NCBI RefSeq assembly: GCF_016862795.1 | Contig: NZ_BONQ01000026.1 | Coordinates: 1 to 64,000, forward strand | Direction of reading: 5' to 3' | DNA: 64,000 bases | DNA from: Dactylosporangium siamense | GTDB taxonomy: Bacteria > Actinomycetota > Actinomycetes > Mycobacteriales > Micromonosporaceae | Shown here: piece by piece, positions 17,538 through 25,505 of the stretch | How the letters are laid out: each line of letters begins with the position of its first letter | How positions within the stretch are numbered: position 1 is the stretch's first letter | Made by a program: the position numbers and the translations under genes | The notes under the pieces: model-generated | The model's database searches: none | What the model was told of the DNA's origin: nothing | The model's input: only the letters and a program-made list of their open reading frames with translations

Positions 17538-17881
17538 TGAAGGCTGAGGCGCAGGCACTCAAGGGGCACCTCGATGTGCTGCTGCTGGCCGCCCTCGAAC
17601 CCGGCCCGCGGCACGGGTATGCGGTCAAGGAGGCCCTCCGCGAGGGCAGCGGCGGCCGGTTCGACCTGCCCACCGGCACGGTCTACCCCGCGCTGCACCG
17701 CCTGGAGGCCGCCGGCCTGATCAGCGGCACCTGGTCACACACCGACGGACGCCGGCGCCGCACCTACGAGCTCACCGAGGCCGGCCAGCGGAAACTCGCC
17801 GGCGACCGGGTCAACTGGCACGAGTTCGCCGCCGCCGTCACCACCCTGCTGGACAGGCAGCCGTGGCCGGCCACCGGCTGA
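17537..17881 (+). CDS. PadR-family transcriptional regulator
   Basis: DNA-binding protein of 114 residues with the typical winged helix: LLAALEPGPRHGYAVKEALRE, then PTGTVYPALHRLEAAGLI and the wing RRRRTYELTEAGQRKL. It has no ribosome binding site and probably gives a leaderless message. It overlaps the next membrane-protein gene by 19 bp, a common PadR plus membrane-protein pairing that usually controls a transport or envelope function. Its position inside the arsenic region may be incidental. Confidence 0.87.
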   Translation: MKAEAQALKGHLDVLLLAALEPGPRHGYAVKEALREGSGGRFDLPTGTVYPALHRLEAAGLISGTWSHTDGRRRRTYELTEAGQRKLAGDRVNWHEFAAAVTTLLDRQPWPATG

Positions 17882-18438
17882 TCGACGCCGCCGTCACCGA
17901 CCTCGCCCGGCACCTGCCCGCCGACGCGGTCGACGAGCTCGCCGACGGCCTGACCGAGACCTACCTGCAGCACCTCTCAACGGGCCTGGACCCCGACGCC
18001 GCGGCCCGCGCCGCCATCGCCGAGTTCGGCGAACCGCACGTGGTCATCGCGGCATTCGTGCGCCAGTCACCCGGCCGGCGCGCCGCGCAGGCACTGGTCG
18101 CCTCGGGACCCGCGGTCGGCGGCTGCTGGGCGGTGGCAATGGTCACCGGCCACGCCTGGAACTGGCCCGTGCCGGCACCCGTCCGGCTGGCGCTCGGCCT
18201 CGGCTTCCTGGCCGTCGTCAGCGCACTGGCGCTCGCCGCCACCGCGCGTCACAGCTACCGCCGCACCAGGATCACCGGTGCCGCCGGTCTCGGCCTCATG
18301 ACCCTCGACGCCGTCGTCGTCGTGGGGGCCGCCCTGCTGTCGCTGACGGTCACCTGGCCGCTCGCCATCGCCACGGCCGCCAGCCTCACCCGCCTGATCC
18401 TGACCGCTCGGGTCGTGCCCCGCCTCCTCACCGGCTGA
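17863..18438 (+). CDS. PadR-partner membrane protein
   Basis: Protein of 191 residues. The first 65 residues form the short helical permease-prefix/HAAS-like domain seen next to PadR (VDELADGLTETYLQHL ... AIAEFGEPHVVIAAFV). About four transmembrane helices follow (from residue 75). GTG 17863 overlaps padR. Likely a regulatory or signalling membrane partner. Its end overlaps the end of arsC on the other strand by 11 bp. Confidence 0.7.
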   Translation: MAGHRLIDAAVTDLARHLPADAVDELADGLTETYLQHLSTGLDPDAAARAAIAEFGEPHVVIAAFVRQSPGRRAAQALVASGPAVGGCWAVAMVTGHAWNWPVPAPVRLALGLGFLAVVSALALAATARHSYRRTRITGAAGLGLMTLDAVVVVGAALLSLTVTWPLAIATAASLTRLILTARVVPRLLTG

Positions 18439-18868
18439 CCCGCTCCCAACTGGTGGCGGTGCGGGTCTTGACGGGCAGTTCGGTGAGCAGCTGCTCGACC
18501 CGCACTTTGATGGCGTCGCGGATCGGGCGGACGGCGTCGATGCCCTGCCCGGCGGGGTCGTCGAACTTCCAGTCCAGGTAGCGCTTGCCGGGGAACACTG
18601 GGCAGACGTCGCCGCAGCCCATCGTGATCAGTACGTCGGACGCCTCGGCGGTCTCGTAGTCGAGCTTGCGTGGGGTGTTGGCGGTGATGTCGATGCCGAC
18701 CTCACGCATCGCCTCGACCGCGACCGGGTTGATCTGCGACGCGGGCTCGCTGCCGGCGGAGCGGACCTCGACGGTGTCGCCGGCGAGGTGCCGGAGCCAA
18801 CCGGCGGCCATCTGGGAACGGCCGGCGTTGTGGACGCAGACGAACAGGACGCTGGGCTTGTCGCTCAT
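18428..18868 (-). CDS. arsC: Arsenate reductase, LMW-PTP type
   Basis: Reduces arsenate to arsenite in the cytoplasm; 146 residues. The P-loop CVHNAGRS (Cys11-Arg17) is the nucleophilic arsenate site, and MGCGDVCPVFPG supplies the two further redox cysteines of the thioredoxin- or mycothiol-coupled class. ATG overlaps the aquaporin stop (ATGA), so the pair is co-translated. It converges with the PadR-partner gene. Confidence 0.93.
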   Translation of the reverse strand: MSDKPSVLFVCVHNAGRSQMAAGWLRHLAGDTVEVRSAGSEPASQINPVAVEAMREVGIDITANTPRKLDYETAEASDVLITMGCGDVCPVFPGKRYLDWKFDDPAGQGIDAVRPIRDAIKVRVEQLLTELPVKTRTATSWERVSR

Positions 18869-19674
18869 GATGATTCGGTTCCTCCGAGCTGGTCGGCTGT
18901 CAGGACGTGGCCGGCGACGACCTGGTCGGCGGCGGGGCCGGCCTCCGGGTACAGCGCAAGGAGCAGCCCGGCCCCGACCACGAGCCCGGCAAGCTGGGCG
19001 GCGACGAAGCCCGGCACCGACGCGGGTGCGATGCCGGCGAACGTGTCGGTGAACGCCCGGCCGACGGTGACGGCCGGGTTGGCGAAGCTGGTGGAGGACG
19101 TGAACCAGTACGCGGCGCCGATGTACGCACCGACGGCCGCGGGCGCGACCGGCGACCGGCCGGAGCGGGCCAGGGCGAAGATGAGCAGGATCAGCCCTGC
19201 GGTGGCGACGACCTCACCCAGCCACAGGTGACCGGCCGAGCGGTCCTTGCCGGAGAAGCCCACGGCCCGCAGGTCGAACATCAGGTTCGCCAGGACGGAC
19301 CCGGTGATCGCGCCCGCGGTCTGCGCCGCCACGTAGCCGCCGAGGTCCCGCGCGCTCAGCCCGCTGCCGGTCCGGCGGCCGAGGAACCAGTCCGCGGCGG
19401 ACACCACCGGGTTGAGATGCGCGCCGGAGACCGGGCCGAAGGTCAGGATCAGCGCGCCGAGCGCGAACGCCGTCGCCACCGAGTTCTCCAGCAACTGCAG
19501 CCCGACATCGTCCGGCGACAGCGTGGTGGCCATGACCCCGGAGCCGACGACGGCGGTGACGAGCAGCGCGGTGCCGACGAACTCGGCGAGGAACCGTCGC
19601 CACGGTGCCGGGTGGGTCATCGAGCACGTGCTCCTGGCGCTGCTCGTCGCTACGGCGGGAGCGGCGTCAGTCAC
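18865..19674 (-). CDS. Aquaglyceroporin (MIP family), AqpS-like
   Basis: Membrane channel of 269 residues with six helices and the two pore motifs HLNPVVSAA (NPV variant) and FANPAVTVG (NPA). In some rhizobial ars operons an aquaglyceroporin replaces the arsenite pump and lets arsenite made by ArsC leave the cell. The same arrangement holds here: ArsR-ArsC, channel, ArsC. GTG 19674 overlaps the fusion gene; ATG 19620, with AGGAG upstream, is a good alternative start. Confidence 0.88.
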   Translation of the reverse strand: MTDAAPAVATSSARSTCSMTHPAPWRRFLAEFVGTALLVTAVVGSGVMATTLSPDDVGLQLLENSVATAFALGALILTFGPVSGAHLNPVVSAADWFLGRRTGSGLSARDLGGYVAAQTAGAITGSVLANLMFDLRAVGFSGKDRSAGHLWLGEVVATAGLILLIFALARSGRSPVAPAAVGAYIGAAYWFTSSTSFANPAVTVGRAFTDTFAGIAPASVPGFVAAQLAGLVVGAGLLLALYPEAGPAADQVVAGHVLTADQLGGTESS

Positions 19675-20350
19675 GACGTGGTCCGGGCTCGAGGGCCGGG
19701 GCGAGGCGGTCGATGCGGGCGGCGAGGTCGGCGAACGTCGCCTCGAACGCGGCGTCGGTGTCCGCGGGCGCCGGGACGGACCAGTGCAGCCGCGGTCGCA
19801 CGCCCTGGGTGAGGTCCTCGTGGGCGTTGTCGCAGACGGCGACGACCAGATCGGTGTCGTGGACGACGTCGGCGACGTGCGCGGTGCCGGTGGCGTCGAT
19901 GACCAGCCCGTGCCGGCGGGCCACGGCGACGGCGCGGGGGTTGACCCGCGCCACCGGGTGGGTGCCGGCCGACGCGCCTGGGATCACGGCCCTGTGCGTC
20001 CAGAGCGCCGCGGCGAGCTGGGAGCGGGCGGAGTTGTGCGTGCACACGAAGACCACCCGCGACACGTCGGTCAGGACGGGCGACGCGAGGGAGGCGAGTG
20101 CTCCGGGCTCGAGGCGGAGATACGTGCGGCGCCGGTCGCCCTCGGATCGGGACCGGACCAGCAGACCGGCCTCGTCGAGGACCTTGACGTGGTGGGCGAC
20201 GAGGTTCGTGGGCAGATCGAGCGCGCGGGCGATCTCGCCCGGTGACGCATCGCCGAGTGTGAGCGTGTCGACGATGGCCAGGCGTGCCGGGTCACCGAGG
20301 GCGGCGTGAATCCGGGCGCGCCGCTCCACCGACGAAGACTCAGTGCTCAT
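19667..20350 (-). CDS. ArsR-ArsC fusion: repressor fused to arsenate reductase domain
   Basis: Two-domain protein of 227 residues. Residues 1-90 are an ArsR-type winged helix (LGDPARLAIVDTL, PTNLVAHHVKVLDEAGLL) without the CVC metal site. Residues 97-227 are a low-molecular-weight phosphatase/arsenate reductase domain with the P-loop CTHNSARS (Cys103-Arg109). It heads the aquaporin-arsC operon. The fusion could sense arsenate or arsenite through its catalytic domain. Such fusions are known in actinobacteria, but the mechanism is not established. Confidence 0.88.
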   Translation of the reverse strand: MSTESSSVERRARIHAALGDPARLAIVDTLTLGDASPGEIARALDLPTNLVAHHVKVLDEAGLLVRSRSEGDRRRTYLRLEPGALASLASPVLTDVSRVVFVCTHNSARSQLAAALWTHRAVIPGASAGTHPVARVNPRAVAVARRHGLVIDATGTAHVADVVHDTDLVVAVCDNAHEDLTQGVRPRLHWSVPAPADTDAAFEATFADLAARIDRLAPALEPGPRRD

Positions 20351-20369
20351 TGACTCAATGATTACTGAG
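20339..20369. promoter_or_regulatory. Operator over the start codon of the ArsR-ArsC gene
   Basis: CATTGA-C-TCAATG (20348-20360) is a perfect inverted repeat that includes the start codon, nested inside CTCAGT/ACTGAG (20339-20344, 20364-20369). This is a good ArsR-family operator and implies autorepression. Confidence 0.55.
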
Positions 20370-20519
20370 CCTTCCCGCCCGCGTCAAGGGAACATCGTCA
20401 AGTTCGAGCCGGTGGTTGGCCCCGGCCGTACGCGACGCGTATCCGGAAAATATATGGAGCCCGAACGATGGCACCGTCGGGGCCGCGTCACGTGGTCCCT
20501 CAAGACGGGGAGGTGCTCC

Positions 20520-21182
20520 ATGCCAGAGTTGACGGCAAGGCGACGCGTCTGGCGCGTCGTGCCGATGGCCGTGGTCGCAACGGTCGCGACGGTCGCCGCA
20601 CTGTTCGTCGCGCCGCAGGCGGTCGCCGCGCCGGCCGGGCCCGCCGCTGCGGCGGCGGCGCAGATGCCGGCCGGGCTCTACAAGGTCGACCCGCCGGCCG
20701 GCGCCGCCGCCAGTGGCGTCGGCACGACGGCGGTCATCATCGCCGGACCCATCAAGAACGCGGATTCGGCCAGGTGCATCGGTATCGCCGCGGGCAGGGC
20801 CGGAGTCTGGACCTGCTCCGGCAACTCCGACCAGTTCTGGCACTTCGCGACGGATCAGCCTCATTACTGCGGGAGCTCCTACCCGTACTACTGCTGGTAC
20901 TCGCTGAGGAACGGCGACGGCAAGTGCCTGGCACTGGAGGGCAACAACACCTACGCCGGAACTCGCGCGCTCGGCTTCAACTGCGAGGAGTACAGCCCCG
21001 GCCAGTTCTGGCGGCCGTTCCTTCCGGACGCCGACGGCAACGAGCTGATCGGCAGCCTGGCCGGCTACTACACCTCCTCGAGCTGGGTGCTCGGCGTCGA
21101 AGGCGGCCACCGGGAGAACGGTTCGGCGATCATCCTGTGGTGGTCGGACGGCACCCAGAACCAGCGTTGGAACCTGCCGTAG
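20520..21182 (+). CDS. Secreted ricin-B-lectin-like protein
   Basis: Exported protein of 220 residues. ATG 20520 follows GGGGAGG; a long N-terminal signal peptide (RRRVWRVVPMAVVATVATVAALFVAP...AVAA) is followed by an Ala-rich linker. The mature part holds about one beta-trefoil: ADSARCIGIAAGRAGVWTC, GKCLALEGNNTYAGTRALGFNC and the final WWSDGTQNQRWNLP, the Q-x-W signature of carbohydrate-binding ricin domains. Single-gene transcript ending in a strong hairpin. Probable sugar-binding secreted protein; ligand unknown. Confidence 0.75.
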   Translation: MPELTARRRVWRVVPMAVVATVATVAALFVAPQAVAAPAGPAAAAAAQMPAGLYKVDPPAGAAASGVGTTAVIIAGPIKNADSARCIGIAAGRAGVWTCSGNSDQFWHFATDQPHYCGSSYPYYCWYSLRNGDGKCLALEGNNTYAGTRALGFNCEEYSPGQFWRPFLPDADGNELIGSLAGYYTSSSWVLGVEGGHRENGSAIILWWSDGTQNQRWNLP

Positions 21183-21216
21183 TGCGCGTTCGCGCGGTGC
21201 GGCGCATGCGCTGACC

Positions 21217-21255
21217 CGATGCCCCTGATCGGCTTCCGGCCGGTCAGGGGCATCG
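21217..21255 (+). terminator. Terminator of the lectin gene
   Basis: Arms 21217-21232 and 21240-21255 pair over 16 bp with a single G-U, leaving a 7-nt loop. It follows the lectin stop by about 35 bp. Confidence 0.8.
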
Positions 21256-21359
21256 ACAAGCCATGTCGGGATGTCACCTGATCGTCTGATCTCAATCGGC
21301 CTCCGAGTCATTAGCATCGTCGCGGTCGCGGCTGTCCGCCGCGTGGAAACGGAGATGCA

Positions 21360-21803
21360 ATGCAAGAGAAGCTTCAGACCCGTGCGTTCGATCAGGTGGC
21401 GCCGATGCTGCAGCCCGGCGAGCAGCCGCTCGTGGCGACGCGGGCCATGGTCGGGAAGTTCTCGGCCGGTCGCCTCGGGGCGGTCGTGAGCCAGGCGCTG
21501 GTCGTGGAGGGCGCCGGGCTGCTGGGCGCGGCGCTGGCCTCGACCGGCAAGCAGTTCGTCGTGCTCACCAACCACCGCATGATCTTCCTGTCGCAGACGT
21601 TCATGGGCGGGCCCGGCAAGAACGTCCTGGGCGAGGTCCCCCGGGCACAGCTCTCGCTGGCCGAGGTCAAGATGGGCATCGTGAGCCTGCTGCGCCTCTC
21701 GTTCGGCACCCCGGGCGACGGTGTCGCGCTCACCTTCCCGCGGGTGGACAAGAAGAACGCCGAGTCGCTGGCCGCCGCACTGCAGCAGGTCCCGACCGCC
21801 TGA
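21360..21803 (+). CDS. Hypothetical PH-like protein
   Basis: 147-residue soluble protein. Its core (QFVVLTNHRMIFLSQTFMGGPGK, followed by PRAQLSLAEVKMG and LTFPRVDKKNAESLAAAL) looks like a bacterial pleckstrin-homology-like domain, which typically has a 'vLTnrRLl' strand. ATG 21360 follows GGAG. Alone on its strand and ending at a shared bidirectional terminator. Function unknown. Confidence 0.65.
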   Translation: MQEKLQTRAFDQVAPMLQPGEQPLVATRAMVGKFSAGRLGAVVSQALVVEGAGLLGAALASTGKQFVVLTNHRMIFLSQTFMGGPGKNVLGEVPRAQLSLAEVKMGIVSLLRLSFGTPGDGVALTFPRVDKKNAESLAAALQQVPTA

Positions 21804-21809
21804 CGACTG

Positions 21810-21852
21810 GTCCGCTGCCGCCGATCGCATGCGCCGATCAGCGGCAGCGGAC
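21810..21852. terminator. Bidirectional terminator
   Basis: Perfect 12-bp inverted repeat (21810-21821, 21841-21852) with a 19-nt loop between two convergent genes. Confidence 0.7.
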
Positions 21853-21859
21853 GTCTCGC

Positions 21860-22300
21860 TCAGACCCCGACGCCTGGCGAGCGCGCGTCATTCAGAAGGA
21901 ACCAGTAGTTCACCGTCGGTCCCTGCGTTGCCAGACCTGCCCCCATCGACTCGTACAGACGGCGTGCGGCCAGGTTGCCTTCGCCCGTGGTGAGGAACAT
22001 CTTGCCGGCGCCGAGTCGCACACCGGCCTCCATGAACGACCGGAGCAGCCCGCGGCCGATGCCCTGGCGCCGGCAGGACTCGGCGACTTCAAGGTGGTGC
22101 AGGCACAGCATGCTGGTCCCGTCCGGCCTGGCCAGCAGATATCCCCAGCACCAGCCCTGGACTTCCCGAGCGTCCACAGCGACGAACGCGATGGTCTCTG
22201 GTGATCGCACGAACGCGGCAACGCCGGCAGCAGCGCCGGTGAAGCGCCGAGCCGCCCTCTCGACAACGTCCACAGTGCCTGGCGAGGCGCGAAGGATCAC
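21860..22300 (-). CDS. GNAT N-acetyltransferase
   Basis: 146-residue acetyltransferase of the aminoglycoside 3-N-acetyltransferase-like GNAT group. Strand beta4 and the acetyl-CoA loop read LHHLEVAESCRRQGIGRGLLRSFMEAG, and the C-terminal LAARRLYESMGA is typical. GTG 22300 has AGGA upstream. It follows the metallo-hydrolase gene by 18 bp and is probably in the same HxlR-controlled operon. Substrate unknown. Confidence 0.8.
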   Translation of the reverse strand: MILRASPGTVDVVERAARRFTGAAAGVAAFVRSPETIAFVAVDAREVQGWCWGYLLARPDGTSMLCLHHLEVAESCRRQGIGRGLLRSFMEAGVRLGAGKMFLTTGEGNLAARRLYESMGAGLATQGPTVNYWFLLNDARSPGVGV

Positions 22301-22318
22301 GGTGGCATCCTGAAAAAG

Positions 22319-23158
22319 TCAGCGCGTCACGGTTGCCGCACCGCCGCGGTTGATGCGTTCGGCGAGGCGGTGGGCCTGCCCGTTGTGCACGTCGCCGACC
22401 CACTCCCAGTCGGGCTTGGCCGACGGGCCGATCCGCGGGTCCTCGGGGGTACGGCCGTCGCGCAGGGCGAGCACGTACGCCCGGTCCAGCTCGATCCGTG
22501 CCTGCACCTGAAGGCCGACCGACCCGTGGCCGGGGACGACGGCATCGACGCCGCCCACCACGCCTTCCAGCAGCCGCAACGCGGCGAGGTAGCCCTCGAC
22601 CGGGTCGGCGGTGCCGTGCAGGTCGAGCATCGGGATCAGGACGTCGGAGAGCATGTCGCCGGCGACGAGGACCCGGCGTTCCTCGATGAACAGCGCGGCG
22701 TGGCCGGGGGCGTGCGCCTGGTGTTCGATGATCTGGACCCGCGGGCCGTCCCAGGGGACCAGCGCCGTCCCGGTGGGCAGGGCGGTGATGAGGCCATACA
22801 GGTCCAGCGGGACCGTGTCGGCGATGCCGGTCTCGGCCAGGTGCTCGATGATGTTGGCCTTCGCGTCCGGGTCGGACAGCTCATCGCGGACGGCGGCCTC
22901 GCAGCGGGCCGTGCCATACCGCGGAGCGTCGCCGAACTGGGCGTGCCAGAGCAGGTGGTCCCAGTGTGGATGGGTCGAGAAGCCCGCCACGACGGGCCGG
23001 CCCAGCTCGCGGAGGTCGCTCGCGAGGCAGGTCATCTCGTGCTCCTGCACGCCGGGGTCGATGAGCAGCACGCCGGCCCGGCCCTGCACGACGACGGCGT
23101 TGCTCTGGACGAACTCGCTCTCGTGGACCAGCACACCGTCCGCGACCTGCGTCAGCAC
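22319..23158 (-). CDS. MBL-fold metallo-hydrolase
   Basis: Zinc hydrolase of 279 residues. Metal motif HPHWDH replaces the usual HxHxDH, with later ligands in QAHAPGHAAL, VAGDMLSD and VPGHGS. Members include glyoxalase II-like enzymes, lactonases and beta-lactamases; this one resembles small-molecule esterase/lactonase types. GTG 23158 follows AAGGGAG and overlaps the reductase gene by 7 bp, so the two are co-translated. Confidence 0.85.
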   Translation of the reverse strand: MLTQVADGVLVHESEFVQSNAVVVQGRAGVLLIDPGVQEHEMTCLASDLRELGRPVVAGFSTHPHWDHLLWHAQFGDAPRYGTARCEAAVRDELSDPDAKANIIEHLAETGIADTVPLDLYGLITALPTGTALVPWDGPRVQIIEHQAHAPGHAALFIEERRVLVAGDMLSDVLIPMLDLHGTADPVEGYLAALRLLEGVVGGVDAVVPGHGSVGLQVQARIELDRAYVLALRDGRTPEDPRIGPSAKPDWEWVGDVHNGQAHRLAERINRGGAATVTR

Positions 23159-23751
23159 GGGTTCGTCTCCCTTGCGTCCTGGATGGCGTAACGATGCATC
23201 GTGACGCCCTGCTGCAACGATCGCTGCTCGAGCAGCTCGAGGTCGATCGGCATCTCGTAGTCGTCGAACAGCGGCCGGCCGAAGCCGAGGAAGGCCGGGT
23301 GGGTCCAGAGCATCAGCTCGTCGAGCAGCCCGGCCCGCAGCAGCTGCGTGGCCAGCGCCGCGCCGCCGACGCTTATGGTGCCGTCGGTCCCGGCCCGCAG
23401 GGCGGCGAGCTGATCGATCGCGTCGTCCCCGCCGATGACCCGGGTGTTGTGGTCGGCGGTGTGGCGGGTGCGGGAGACGAGCACCTTGGGCTTGGCGGTC
23501 CAGATCTCACCGTACTCATGCATGTAGTCCGGCAGCGACGGGTCCTCGTGCGCCCGCGGCCAGAACTCCTCCATGACCTCGTAGAAGACCCGGCCGTGGA
23601 CCATCAGCGCGAGGTCCCGGGCCAGCGCGTTGGCCGCGCGGTGGAACTCCTCGTCGATGCGCAGCCACTCGCCGGCGCCGTTGTCGCCGGGTACCTGCTC
23701 GATCCGCAGGTCGAGGGACACGTTCATCGAGTAGATGCAGCGGCCCATCAT
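23152..23751 (-). CDS. RibD C-terminal / dihydrofolate-reductase-like protein
   Basis: 199-residue NADPH-dependent reductase fold of the YwjB/RibD-C group: GRCIYSMNVSLDL at the N-terminus, LMVHGRVFYEVM, then ISVGGAALATQLLRAGLLDELMLWTHPAFLGFGRPLF. These proteins reduce undefined heterocyclic or carbonyl substrates. Two tandem ATG codons (23751, 23748) are possible starts after GGGGAG. First gene of an operon facing the HxlR regulator across a perfect palindrome. Confidence 0.83.
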   Translation of the reverse strand: MMGRCIYSMNVSLDLRIEQVPGDNGAGEWLRIDEEFHRAANALARDLALMVHGRVFYEVMEEFWPRAHEDPSLPDYMHEYGEIWTAKPKVLVSRTRHTADHNTRVIGGDDAIDQLAALRAGTDGTISVGGAALATQLLRAGLLDELMLWTHPAFLGFGRPLFDDYEMPIDLELLEQRSLQQGVTMHRYAIQDARETNPC

Positions 23752-23764
23752 CTCCCCCGTCCCC

Positions 23765-23789
23765 TAGTGATTGCGTTCTGCAATCACTA
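23765..23789. promoter_or_regulatory. HxlR operator palindrome
   Basis: TAGTGATTGC and GCAATCACTA form a perfect 10-bp inverted repeat with a 5-nt spacer in the 71-bp divergent gap. Placement and symmetry fit a dimeric HxlR repressor controlling both directions. Confidence 0.7.
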
Positions 23790-23822
23790 TATTGGGGGCG
23801 AGGTACCTGTCAAGGAGGAACG

Positions 23823-24296
23823 GTGGAACCACGGTCCGGGTGTCCGATCAACGCCGCTGTCGAGGTGCTCGGCGACCGCTGGTCGCTCCTCGTGCTCCGC
23901 GACGTCATCTTCGGCGACCGCCGCTACTTCCGGGCGCTGCTCACCGGGTCGGCCGAGGGCATCGCCTCCAACATCCTCGCCGACCGCCTCGTGCGGCTCG
24001 TCGAGGCGGGGATCCTCACCCGCGGCACCGCCTCCCGCGGCCAGCGCGCCCGCTACAGCCTCACCGAGGCCGGCATCCAGACCCTGCCGATCATCCACGC
24101 CCTCGGCAACTGGGGCCTCGACTGGCGGCCCGGCAGCGACGAGCTGCGCAGCCGGCAGCAGCTCATGCGCGACGAGGGCCCGGCGTTCCTCGACGAGCTC
24201 ATGGACGACCTGCGCGTCCGCCACCTCGACGCCCCGCCGAAGCCGCACGACGGGCCGGGCCCCTTCGAGCGCCTCGACGCCACGACGTCAATGTGA
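23823..24296 (+). CDS. HxlR-family redox/aldehyde-type regulator
   Basis: 157-residue winged-helix regulator. The N-terminal CPINAAVEVLGDRWSLLVLRDV is the HxlR signature with its conserved Cys near residue 7, which in the family can sense electrophiles or oxidants. GTG 23823 follows AGGAGG. It faces the RibD-like, MBL and GNAT genes and likely regulates them through the palindrome at 23765-23789. An extra 40-residue charged C-terminal tail is present. Confidence 0.88.
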   Translation: MEPRSGCPINAAVEVLGDRWSLLVLRDVIFGDRRYFRALLTGSAEGIASNILADRLVRLVEAGILTRGTASRGQRARYSLTEAGIQTLPIIHALGNWGLDWRPGSDELRSRQQLMRDEGPAFLDELMDDLRVRHLDAPPKPHDGPGPFERLDATTSM

Positions 24297-24304
24297 TGCC
24301 GTTC

Positions 24305-24577
24305 TCAGCGGCGGCGGTACTGCTCGAGCCAGCCGATGGCCGTCTCCAGCGGGCTGGCCTCGAGCCGGCACGGCCGCCGTTGCGCTGAGCGGCCACGGGA
24401 GATGAGCCCGGCCCGCTCCAGCACCTTCAGGTGTTTCGAGATCGCCGGCTGGCTCATGGCGAACGGCGCGGCGAGCTCCGTCATCGTGGCCTCGCCCTCC
24501 GCCAGCCGGGCCAGCATCGCCCGTCGCGTCGGATCGGCGAGGGCGGCGAACGTCGCGTCCAGCGGCTCGGCGCTCAT
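24305..24577 (-). CDS. Small ArsR/GntR-like winged-helix regulator
   Basis: 90-residue ArsR-family protein (ALADPTRRAMLARLAEGEATMTELA, MSQPAISKHLKVLERAGLI) with no metal-binding cysteine motif, so it responds to another signal or to a partner protein. It overlaps the DUF998 membrane gene in ATGA form and is the second gene of that pair. Confidence 0.87.
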   Translation of the reverse strand: MSAEPLDATFAALADPTRRAMLARLAEGEATMTELAAPFAMSQPAISKHLKVLERAGLISRGRSAQRRPCRLEASPLETAIGWLEQYRRR

Positions 24578-25230
24578 GCCTGCGTGCGCAGGCGCACCGC
24601 CATCGCCGTGAGCCAGGCCGAGGTGGCGACCGCCACGCCGAGCAGCGGGATGCCGCCGTTGCCGGTGGCCGACAGGGCCATCCCCGCGACCAGCAGGACG
24701 GGCGTGCCGAGTCCGGTCGCGGCGCAGTACCGTGCCCAGGCCCGCTGGTTGCGGGCACGGAACTGCCGGGCGTACCCGAAGCAGGCCACGATCACCGCGA
24801 GGACCAGTCCGAAGAACGCCAGGGAGTGCAGGCCGGCGTGCCAGCTCATGGTGGCCGCGGCGCCGCCGGGGGTGCCGGGCGGGAAGCCGTCCGCCGGGTC
24901 GGGCTTGCAGCAGCCGGCGGCGATGAACAGCACGCCGTAGGTGCCGATGAGCAGCGGTGCCCAGGTGTTGTGCCGCAGCCGCCGCACCCCGGCGGCGAAC
25001 GCGACGGCCAGCAGGCCGGTCACCACGAAGGTGGCGAACTGGATCCAGCCATTGTCGCCGAGCAGCAGCAGGCTGACGGCGTGGCGGTTGAGCGAGAACC
25101 CGTCGCGGGTGAACGCCTGGATCAGGGATGCACCGATGAACAGCGGGCCGGCGACGACGCCGCACGTGACAAGGCGTCTGGTGCCGGTGTCACCGCCGGT
25201 GATCTGGTGACTGACGGAGGTGGCGGCCAT
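24574..25230 (-). CDS. DUF998 membrane protein
   Basis: 218 residues with six to seven transmembrane helices. CGVVAGPLFIGASLIQAFTRDGFSLNRHAVSLLLLGDNGWIQFATFVVTGLL is typical of DUF998 proteins, of unknown function. The loop with CCKPDPADGFPPGTP is also characteristic. It precedes and overlaps an ArsR-type regulator, a common DUF998 pairing. Confidence 0.8.
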   Translation of the reverse strand: MAATSVSHQITGGDTGTRRLVTCGVVAGPLFIGASLIQAFTRDGFSLNRHAVSLLLLGDNGWIQFATFVVTGLLAVAFAAGVRRLRHNTWAPLLIGTYGVLFIAAGCCKPDPADGFPPGTPGGAAATMSWHAGLHSLAFFGLVLAVIVACFGYARQFRARNQRAWARYCAATGLGTPVLLVAGMALSATGNGGIPLLGVAVATSAWLTAMAVRLRTQA

Positions 25231-25306
25231 GCCGGGCTCCTCGCCGCTTCAGCTGGGGAACATCTGGTTAACGCTTCCCCACGGATGGATCCGGGGGATT
25301 TCTGAC

Positions 25307-25505
25307 TCAGGCCGCACGAAACCCACTCCCGGAGGAGGGGACTGCATGTCTCACGCCATCAACACCAGCACGGTCACGCTCTACCGCGGCCAGAATGACT
25401 CTGGCGGCATTCACGTCGCGGTCCAGCTGAAGTCCGCAGGACTCGCAGAGGAACGTGCGCGCCGAGCGGGACGCACCGATGGGAGCGATCGAGACGGGCG
25501 ACTAC
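25307..25505 (-). pseudogene. C-terminal fragment of an IS605/IS1341-type TnpB
   Basis: One minus-strand frame reads TFLCESCGLQLDRDVNAARVILA, matching the second half of the TnpB zinc ribbon and the last RuvC Asp (DRDVNAA), followed by a short tail to TGA 25307. Everything upstream of the ribbon is gone and a stop lies just before it. It is a dead remnant of an insertion sequence carrying a TnpB nuclease. Confidence 0.6.

Noticed and set aside
20343-20519. 59 extra N-terminal codons for the lectin gene
   Set aside because: The signal peptide and GGGGAGG ribosome site fit ATG 20520, and the upstream codons cover the ars operator region.
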